Shown one piece after another: positions 1-3,971 of a stretch of DNA of 7,441 nt (position 1 is the first letter of the stretch; every line of letters begins with the position of its first letter). The stretch is taken from assembly GCA_020061285.1 (NCBI GenBank), contig JAGUYQ010000338.1, positions 1 through 7,441 on the forward strand. The letters are read 5' to 3'. The notes under the pieces are model-generated. The model made no database searches and was not told where the DNA came from. It was given only the letters and a program-made list of their open reading frames with translations. The DNA is from Betaproteobacteria bacterium. GTDB taxonomy: Bacteria; Pseudomonadota; Gammaproteobacteria; Burkholderiales; UBA9220. Made by a program: the position numbers and the translations under genes.

Positions 1-121
1 CCTTGAGCATGACGGGCATGCGCGCGTTGTAAGCGGCCTCGTACAGTTCCACTTCGTCGGCCACCGGACGATAGTAGGGTTGGCTTTTGACCAGGAACTG
101 GTCGCGGTTGGTCTCGCTCAT
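1..121 (-). CDS. cbbQ: CbbQ, MoxR-family AAA+ RuBisCO activase (N-terminal part, cut by window edge)
   Basis: Only the first 40 codons are inside the window. They read MSETNRDQFLVKSQPYYRPV followed by ADEVELYEAAYNARMPVMLK, the characteristic CbbQ/NorQ N-terminus; the Walker A loop normally follows directly after this MLK, just beyond the edge. In the family, CbbQ hexamers work with the von Willebrand-domain protein CbbO to strip inhibitory sugar phosphates from form I RuBisCO using ATP; this happens in the cytoplasm. The start is fixed by an AAGGAG ribosome-binding site at 134-129, seven bases upstream; the ATG at 126-124 is excluded because it runs into TGA after two codons. The gene follows cbbS by 66 bases in the same direction, so it is very likely co-transcribed with cbbLS. 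A directly adjacent cbbQ is typical of the noncarboxysomal 'IAq' arrangement. Identity rests on N-terminal similarity and context; the catalytic motifs are not visible. Confidence 0.88.
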   Translation of the reverse strand, partial: MSETNRDQFLVKSQPYYRPVADEVELYEAAYNARMPVMLK

Positions 122-143
122 GGCATGGCTCCTTGAATTCTGG

Positions 144-166
144 GGGAATGCCCCGCAGGGCATCCC
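144..166 (-). other. Hairpin between cbbS and cbbQ, no T-run
   Basis: GGG at 144-146 pairs with CCC at 164-166, and TGCCC at 149-153 pairs with GGGCA at 158-162, with one bulged A near the base and a four-base loop at 154-157. This gives a stem of about nine pairs in the cbbS-cbbQ spacer. No run of U follows in the direction of transcription, so it does not look like an intrinsic terminator. It may stabilise the 3' end of the cbbLS message or lower cbbQ expression relative to cbbLS; that role is inference. Confidence 0.45.
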
Positions 167-187
167 GTCGTTTCTACTTGCTTTCCG

Positions 188-547
188 TCAGGCCTTGATC
201 GCGGCGCGGTGCACGATCATGTTGGCGCCCTGGGACTGCTTGATGTTGTCGTAGCCGATGAGGCGTACGTGGTGGCCGGGGTTGGCCTTCTTACACGCTT
301 CGATTTCGGCCAGGATGCGGTCCACGTCGGTCTCGCCGAACATCGGCAGCTTCCACATGTACCAGTAGTTGCTGCCGGCCTCCTCGGGCTCGGTGTGCTC
401 GATGGCCGGGTTCCAGCCGCTGTCCACGATGTATTGGATCTGCTTGCGGATCTGGTCGGCGTCCATCTGGGGCAGGTAGGAGAAGGTGCCCAGCCGGCGG
501 CTGTTGGGGTCCGACAAGCGGGACGAGTAGTCTTGCATTTCGCTCAT
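188..547 (-). CDS. cbbS: Ribulose-1,5-bisphosphate carboxylase/oxygenase, small subunit (form IA)
   Basis: The protein has 119 residues and starts [20 protein letters not shown]. The sequence shows the form IA small-subunit hallmarks: [13 protein letters not shown] near residues 20-32, WNPAIEH at about 45-51, [12 protein letters not shown] at about 60-71, and a C-terminal VRLIGYDN block. Four small-subunit dimers cap the L8 core of the L8S8 enzyme; the subunit is not catalytic but raises activity and specificity. The start at 547 is preferred over an in-frame ATG 17 codons upstream at 598 because an AAGGAGT site lies six bases ahead of it; the upstream codons would read into the REP-like repeat. 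The compact N-terminus and adjacent cbbQ suggest the noncarboxysomal IAq type rather than the carboxysomal IAc type; that subtype is inferred without an alignment. The gene is third-party-free: only the REP pair separates it from cbbL. Confidence 0.97.
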   Translation of the reverse strand: MSEMQDYSSRLSDPNSRRLGTFSYLPQMDADQIRKQIQYIVDSGWNPAIEHTEPEEAGSNYWYMWKLPMFGETDVDRILAEIEACKKANPGHHVRLIGYDNIKQSQGANMIVHRAAIKA

Positions 548-553
548 TTCATA

Positions 554-560
554 ACTCCTT
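554..560 (-). promoter_or_regulatory. Ribosome-binding site of cbbS
   Basis: AAGGAGT on the minus strand, six bases before the ATG at 547. It decides the cbbS start against the upstream ATG at 598. It begins only two bases after the outer edge of the REP-like repeat (563), so folding of that repeat in mRNA leaves this site just outside the stem. Confidence 0.8.
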
Positions 561-562
561 TC

Positions 563-649
563 GTAGGTTGGGTTAGGCCGAAGGCCGTAACCCGACAATT
601 CGGTTTTGCGTTTGGCGGGTTACGGCGCTGGGCGCCTAACCCACCCTAC
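563..649. repeat. Pair of inverted REP-like palindromes (BIME-like) between cbbL and cbbS
   Basis: Two imperfect palindromes face each other. Unit 1 (563-597) begins GTAGG and has arms TTGGGTTA (568-575) and TAACCCGA (588-595), plus an inner GGCC/GGCC stem with a GAA loop. Unit 2, read on the minus strand from 649 to about 614, also begins GTAGG and has arms around GTGGGTTA and TAACCCGCC with an inner GCGCC/GGCGC stem. The two units are near-copies in opposite orientation, separated by about 16 bases. A GTAG-type foot beside an imperfect palindrome is typical of REP elements mobilised by RAYT (TnpA-REP) transposases; paired REPs are called BIMEs. No transposase is in the window. The pair starts six bases beyond the cbbL stop and ends just before the cbbS ribosome-binding site, so it is transcribed within the operon. 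There is no T-run, hence no intrinsic terminator. A role in mRNA processing or stability is possible. Confidence 0.8.
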
Positions 650-655
650 ATTTCA

Positions 656-2077
656 TTACTTGTGCGCCACGTCCAGCTTGTCCACGGTGTCGAAGTCGAA
701 CTTGATCTCCTTCCAGGTTTCCATCGCCATCTTCAGCTCGGGGCTGGATTTGGCTGCGTTGGTCAGGATGTCCTTGCCTTCCTTCTCGATGGCGCGGCCT
801 TCGTTACGGGCCTGGACGCAGGCTTCCAGGGCGACGCGGTTGGCCGCGGCGCCGGCGGCGTTGCCCCAGGGGTGACCGATGGTGCCGCCGCCGAACTGGA
901 GGACGGAATCGTCACCGAAGATGGACACCAGGGCGGGCATGTGCCAGACGTGGATGCCGCCGGAAGCCACCGGCATGACGCCCGGTGTGTGGCCCCAGTC
1001 CTGGTCGAAGAAGATGCCGCGGCTGCGGTCTTCCTTGACGTAGCGCTCGCGCATCAGGTCCACCCAGCCCAGGGTGGCGGCGCGGTCGCCTTCCAGCTTG
1101 CCCACCACGGTGCCGGAGTGCAGGTGGTCGCCGCCCAGGAGGCGCAGCATCTTGGCCAGCACGCGGAAGTTGATGCCGTGCTTGGGGTTGCGGTCGAGCA
1201 CGCCGTGCATGGCGCGGTGCACGTGGAGCAGCAAGCCGTTGTCGCGGCACCAGCGGGACAGGCTCGCCTGGGCGGCCCAGCCGATGGTCAGGTAGTCGGA
1301 CATGATGATCGGGGTGCCGATTTCCTTGGCGAACTCGGCGCGCTTGTAGATCTCTTCCATGTTCGGGCCGGTGACGTTGAGGTAGTGGCCCTTGCGCTCG
1401 CCGGTCTCGCGCTCCGCCTTCTCGATGGCTTCCTGGCAGAACTCGAAGCGGTCGCGCCAGCGCATGAAGGGCTGGGAGTTGACGTTCTCGTCGTCCTTGG
1501 TGAAGTCCAGGCCGCCGCGCAGGCACTCGTACACGGCGCGGCCGTAGTTCTTGGCGGACAGGCCCAGCTTGGGCTTGATGGTGCAGCCCAGCAGGGGGCG
1601 GCCGTACTTGTCCAGCTTGTCGCGCTCCACTTGGATGCCGTGGGGCGGACCGTCGCAGGTGGTGACGAACCACAGGGGGAAGCGCACGTCTTCCAGGCGC
1701 AGCATGCGTACCGCCTTGAAGCCGAACACGTTGCCCACCAGGGAGGTGAACACGTTGACCACGGAACCTTCCTCGAACAGGCCCATCGGATAGGCGATGA
1801 AGGCATAGAAGGACTCGTCGTCGCCCGGCACGTCCTCGATGGCGTAGGCGCGGCCCTTGTAGTAGTCCAGGTCGGTCAGGAGGTCGGTCCACACCGTGGT
1901 CCAGGTGGCGGTGGAGGATTCGGCACACACCGCGGCGGCGGCTTCTTCACGAGGCACGCCGGGTTGCGGCACGACCTTGAACACCGCCAGGATGTCGCTG
2001 TCCTTCGGGGTGTAGTTGGGGTCCCAGTAGGTTTCGCGGTATTCCTTGACGCCCGCGTTGTATGTCTTTCCGGCCAT
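656..2077 (-). CDS. cbbL: Ribulose-1,5-bisphosphate carboxylase/oxygenase, large subunit (form IA)
   Basis: This catalytic subunit adds CO2 to ribulose-1,5-bisphosphate, giving two 3-phosphoglycerates, the entry step of the Calvin cycle. The protein has 473 residues, the usual form I length, beginning [18 protein letters not shown]. Visible active-site residues include E53, T58, W59 and N116 in the N-terminal domain; K168 and K170 in TIKPK; the carbamylated K194 with Mg ligands D196 and E197 in [12 protein letters not shown]287 in HVHRAMH; H320; loop-6 K327 in [11 protein letters not shown]372 in ASGGIHVWH; and the GGGT phosphate loop at about 396-399. Nothing essential is missing. The start at 2077 is supported by AAGGAG six bases upstream; a longer in-frame ATG at 2155 would begin inside the proposed -10 element and add 26 residues foreign to the family. 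It is the first gene of cbbL-cbbS-cbbQ, divergent from cbbR, which presumably activates it. No carboxysome shell genes are seen here. Confidence 0.99.
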   Translation of the reverse strand: MAGKTYNAGVKEYRETYWDPNYTPKDSDILAVFKVVPQPGVPREEAAAAVCAESSTATWTTVWTDLLTDLDYYKGRAYAIEDVPGDDESFYAFIAYPMGLFEEGSVVNVFTSLVGNVFGFKAVRMLRLEDVRFPLWFVTTCDGPPHGIQVERDKLDKYGRPLLGCTIKPKLGLSAKNYGRAVYECLRGGLDFTKDDENVNSQPFMRWRDRFEFCQEAIEKAERETGERKGHYLNVTGPNMEEIYKRAEFAKEIGTPIIMSDYLTIGWAAQASLSRWCRDNGLLLHVHRAMHGVLDRNPKHGINFRVLAKMLRLLGGDHLHSGTVVGKLEGDRAATLGWVDLMRERYVKEDRSRGIFFDQDWGHTPGVMPVASGGIHVWHMPALVSIFGDDSVLQFGGGTIGHPWGNAAGAAANRVALEACVQARNEGRAIEKEGKDILTNAAKSSPELKMAMETWKEIKFDFDTVDKLDVAHK

Positions 2078-2083
2078 TGCAAG

Positions 2084-2089
2084 CTCCTT
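2084..2089 (-). promoter_or_regulatory. Ribosome-binding site of cbbL
   Basis: AAGGAG on the minus strand, six bases before the ATG at 2077. It settles the start in favour of the 473-residue product instead of the 499-residue open frame beginning at 2155. Confidence 0.85.
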
Positions 2090-2153
2090 GCTTAGTGGGT
2101 TAAACCGTATGCCGTCCTGGTGGATGGCGTGTGGCTCGTTTGAGCGTGGAACC

Positions 2154-2159
2154 ACTATA
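2154..2159 (-). promoter_or_regulatory. Candidate -10 element of the cbbLSQ promoter
   Basis: TATAGT on the minus strand matches the sigma-70 -10 consensus in five of six positions and would place the transcript start near 2147, giving a leader of about 70 bases. With a 17- or 18-base spacer the -35 hexamer is TATTAT or TTATTA, a poor match. A good -10 with a poor -35 is common at activator-dependent promoters and fits control by CbbR. The transcript start is not proven by sequence. Confidence 0.5.
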
Positions 2160-2183
2160 GCGAGGCCGAATCATAAATAATAA

Positions 2184-2213
2184 TTGTAATTAATGATAAA
2201 TATCATAGATAAT
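2184..2213 (+). promoter_or_regulatory. Candidate cbbR promoter
   Basis: TTGTAA at 2184-2189 (four of six matches to the -35 consensus) and GATAAT at 2208-2213 (five of six matches to the -10 consensus) are 18 bases apart and point towards cbbR; the transcript would start near 2220. The spacer contains one palindrome and the -10 overlaps another, so a regulator bound there would block this promoter. AT-rich DNA makes such matches easy, so confidence is limited. Confidence 0.4.
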
Positions 2214-2217
2214 TATC
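2193..2217. promoter_or_regulatory. Candidate CbbR operator: two adjacent palindromes in the divergent region
   Basis: ATGATA (2193-2198) and TATCAT (2201-2206) form a perfect inverted repeat around AA. GATAATTATC (2208-2217) is a perfect ten-base palindrome directly beside it. Both lie in an AT-rich block (about 2171-2220) between GC-rich genes. Relative to the proposed cbbL transcript start near 2147 their centres fall near -52 and -65, where LysR-type activators usually bind. They also overlap the proposed cbbR promoter, consistent with the negative autoregulation common in this family. Neither palindrome is an exact T-N11-A motif, so assignment to CbbR comes from position and symmetry. 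Confidence 0.5.
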
Positions 2218-2255
2218 AATGGTTTTTTTGGGTAGAGATCGGACGGTGACTCGTG

Positions 2256-3155
2256 ATGAAACATGCGACCCTGCGTCAACTCAAGGTATTCCAGACGGTG
2301 GCGCGCCATCTCAGCGTGACCCGCGCCGCCGAGGAATTGCACCTGACCCAGCCGACGGTATCCATCCAGCTCAAGCAGCTTGCCGATATCGTCGGCCAGC
2401 CGTTGCTGGAGCAGGTCGGCAAGCGGTTGTTTCTGACCGATGTCGGACGCCTGGTCGATGGGGCCTGCCGGGATGTGTTCGAGCGGCTGGACAGGCTGGC
2501 CATGGAACTGGCCGAGACCCAGGGCCTGGAGCGCGGCAGCCTGAAGCTGTCCATCATCACCACCGCGAAATACTTCGTGCCCCGCCTCTTGGGCGATTTC
2601 TGCAAGCAGCATCCCGGCATCGAGGTGGCGCTGGAGGTGGACAATCGCGACCGCATCCTGGAACGCCTGACCCAGAACCTGGACGATCTCTACATCATGG
2701 GGCAGGCGCCGGAGAACTTGAGCGTGGTCGCGCTGCCCTTCATGGAAAATCCGCTGGTGGTCGTGGCCCCGGCGGGACATCCCTTGGCGGCGGAGAAGGA
2801 TATCGACCCTGCGCGACTGGCCGGAGAGGCTTTTATTGTGCGCGAGCCGGGGTCCGGCACCCGGCTCGCCGCCGAGCGATTTTTCGAGCAGCATGGCGTG
2901 CGCCTCACGGTGCGCATGACCCTGGGCAGCAACGAGGCGGTTAAGCAGGCAGTGGCCGGCGGCCTGGGGCTGGCCGTGCTGTCCGGGCACACCCTGACCC
3001 TGGACGCCGCATCCGGCGCTTTCGTGGTGCTCGACGTGCGGGGTTTCCCGCTACGGCGCCAATGGTATGCCGTCTATCCCGAGGGGAGGCATGTTTCACC
3101 GGCCACCCGTGCATTCCTGGGCTATATAGCCGCCGCGGGGGCCTCGGGGCCGTGA
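2256..3155 (+). CDS. cbbR: CbbR, LysR-type regulator of the Calvin-cycle operon
   Basis: The 299-residue protein has normal LysR-family length. An N-terminal winged helix-turn-helix spans roughly residues 4-63, with the recognition region SVTRAAEELHLTQPTVSIQL at 20-39 and the wing ending in GKRLFLTDVGR. A linker helix follows, then a periplasmic-binding-protein-like effector domain from about residue 90, opening with LKLSIITTAKYFVPRLLGDF, a pattern strongly typical of CbbR. The GGLGLAVLSGHT segment is also family-like. CbbR binds cytoplasmic metabolites such as RuBP, PEP or NADPH, depending on species, and activates cbb operons. It is divergent from cbbL with a 178-base gap, the classic arrangement. 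The start is uncertain by one codon: GTG at 2253 precedes ATG at 2256 in frame, and the ribosome-binding site is weak (GGACGG at 2241-2246). I prefer the ATG. No intrinsic terminator is evident downstream. Confidence 0.93.
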   Translation: MKHATLRQLKVFQTVARHLSVTRAAEELHLTQPTVSIQLKQLADIVGQPLLEQVGKRLFLTDVGRLVDGACRDVFERLDRLAMELAETQGLERGSLKLSIITTAKYFVPRLLGDFCKQHPGIEVALEVDNRDRILERLTQNLDDLYIMGQAPENLSVVALPFMENPLVVVAPAGHPLAAEKDIDPARLAGEAFIVREPGSGTRLAAERFFEQHGVRLTVRMTLGSNEAVKQAVAGGLGLAVLSGHTLTLDAASGAFVVLDVRGFPLRRQWYAVYPEGRHVSPATRAFLGYIAAAGASGP

Positions 3156-3252
3156 GAGGCTCAAGGGTGGGGCGGGATGTCCGTTCTTCTGCCATCGGTT
3201 TTGCTTGATTCGCCAGCGAAAATTAGGGTTGCTGCGGCCGCTGTCCATGGGC

Positions 3253-3280
3253 TTGCGTATGTTGCAAGATGCTCTAGAAT
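3253..3280 (+). promoter_or_regulatory. Weak candidate promoter of fliW
   Basis: TAGAAT at 3275-3280 matches the -10 consensus in five of six positions, with TTGCGT at 3253-3258 as a partial -35 sixteen bases upstream. The transcript would start near 3287, inside the inverted repeat listed next. No sigma-28 or correctly spaced sigma-54 motif was found, so there is no sign of flagellar-class control. Confidence 0.3.
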
Positions 3281-3297
3281 GAAAGCCGGTTTCATTC
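3277..3297. repeat. Perfect 8-bp inverted repeat upstream of fliW
   Basis: GAATGAAA (3277-3284) and TTTCATTC (3290-3297) are exact reverse complements around the five-base GCCGG. The repeat lies 24 bases before the fliW start and overlaps the candidate -10 and transcript start. It could be a repressor operator on DNA or a small leader hairpin in mRNA; the sequence does not decide which. It is followed by the AAGGGG ribosome-binding site and no T-run, so it is not a terminator. Confidence 0.5.
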
Positions 3298-3321
3298 GCT
3301 ACTAGCGTAAAGGGGAAAAAA

Positions 3322-3789
3322 ATGATGGTTAACTCGACCAGGCTTGGTCAGTTGGACGTGGATGAGGGGACGGCGATTGCTTTTCCGCGCGGGGTTCCCG
3401 GTTTCGAGAACAGCACCCAGTGGAAGCTGTTCCACGAGGAAGACGATGCCGGCGTGCCGAAGGCCGGGGTGGTGTCCCTGATGCAGTCCCTCAACGACCC
3501 GGATGTGACTTTGCCGGTGACGGACCCGGTGGTGTTCGGTATTCACTATGAATTTGTCCTGTCCGATAGCGAAATCGCCGAGTTGAAGCTGGAGGATGTC
3601 AACGATTTGGCGGTATTGGTGGTGCTGGCCCAGAAAAACACGGTGCCGAAGGTGTCGGATAACACACCGCTGCAAAACATGGGGGCCAATCTGTCCGCTC
3701 CCTTGCTGGTCAACGTCAAGAGCCGCATCGGCATACAGAAGATTTTCCTCGGTCCCGAGGCTAAGATCGAATACCGCCCCAACCGTTAA
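3322..3789 (+). CDS. fliW: FliW, flagellar assembly factor / CsrA antagonist
   Basis: The 155-residue protein shows the FliW pattern in order: a beta-rich start with RLGQLDVDE (7-15), FPRGVPGFE (21-29), a QSLNDPDVTLPVTDP block (55-69) with YEF following (76-78), and a C-terminal NLSAPLLVN (123-131). It has no signal peptide or membrane segment, so it should be cytoplasmic. In Bacillus and Campylobacter, FliW binds flagellin and the RNA-binding regulator CsrA, linking flagellin levels to translation. Length is near the family norm. A ribosome-binding site AAGGGG (3310-3315) lies six bases before ATG 3322; a second in-frame ATG at 3325 is possible. The gene is monocistronic: cbbR ends 166 bases upstream and a strong terminator follows 19 bases downstream. 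No flagellar gene or csrA lies in the window, so its partner here is unknown. FliW is uncommon in the Beta- and Gammaproteobacteria, which makes its presence notable. Confidence 0.87.
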   Translation: MMVNSTRLGQLDVDEGTAIAFPRGVPGFENSTQWKLFHEEDDAGVPKAGVVSLMQSLNDPDVTLPVTDPVVFGIHYEFVLSDSEIAELKLEDVNDLAVLVVLAQKNTVPKVSDNTPLQNMGANLSAPLLVNVKSRIGIQKIFLGPEAKIEYRPNR

Positions 3790-3808
3790 CGCGGGGTCGT
3801 GGTTCCCG

Positions 3809-3842
3809 AAAGAAGGGATTCGTCAGAATCCCTTCTTTTTTT
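3809..3842 (+). terminator. Strong intrinsic terminator after fliW
   Basis: AAAGAAGGGATTC (3809-3821) pairs perfectly with GAATCCCTTCTTT (3826-3838) around the loop GTCA, followed by an uninterrupted T-run at 3836-3842. A 13-pair stem, a tetraloop and seven Ts are textbook rho-independent features. It ends the fliW transcript and isolates soeA, which must therefore have its own promoter. On the opposite strand the T-run is broken, so it works mainly in the plus direction. Confidence 0.95.
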
Positions 3843-3971
3843 ACAGCTATAAATAGTATTTCTGGACTGTATCAAAAGATTTATATAGGTATAAATAAAT
3901 ACGAATATTAGCAATTCGGAATAAGGTAAAATTGCAGATTCGTTGTAATTTCTTCGGAAGCACATAACATT
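3843..3971 (+). promoter_or_regulatory. AT-rich promoter/leader region of soeAB
   Basis: This 129-base stretch is much more AT-rich than its flanks and must hold the soeA promoter because a terminator precedes it. Plausible -10 elements include TAAAAT (3927-3932) and TATAAA (3890-3895), but none has a convincing -35 at normal spacing, which suggests an activator. Two sets of short direct repeats are present: TATAAATA at 3849-3856 and 3890-3897 (41 bases apart), and TTCGGAA at 3915-3921 and 3953-3959 (38 bases apart). The second TTCGGAA overlaps the only likely ribosome-binding site, GGAAG at 3956-3960, which is eleven bases from the ATG and rather distant. Confidence 0.5.

Noticed and set aside
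563..649. Intrinsic terminator or CRISPR-type array between cbbL and cbbS
   Set aside because: The stems have no T-run, and there are only two inverted units rather than regularly spaced direct repeats with spacers.
209..2095. A 628-codon open frame antisense to cbbS and cbbL
   Set aside because: It spans two well-identified genes and the intergenic repeat, has low-complexity composition and no domain. It is the same codon-bias effect.
2096..2103. GTGGGTTA in the cbbL leader as a third REP unit
   Set aside because: Only an eight-base match to a REP arm, with no matching TAACCC arm or GTAGG foot beside it; chance is sufficient.
656..2155. A 499-residue cbbL with start at 2155
   Set aside because: The extra 26 residues are not part of the RuBisCO family, the codons lie over the probable -10 element, and the ribosome-binding site at 2084-2089 supports the start at 2077.
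3234..3241. GCGGCCGC palindrome downstream of cbbR as a terminator
   Set aside because: It is a short self-complementary octamer with no loop or T-run; common by chance in GC-rich DNA.
3248..3267. Sigma-54-like promoter upstream of fliW (TGG ... TTGC)
   Set aside because: The GG and GC elements are not separated by the required ten bases, so it does not fit a sigma-54 site.
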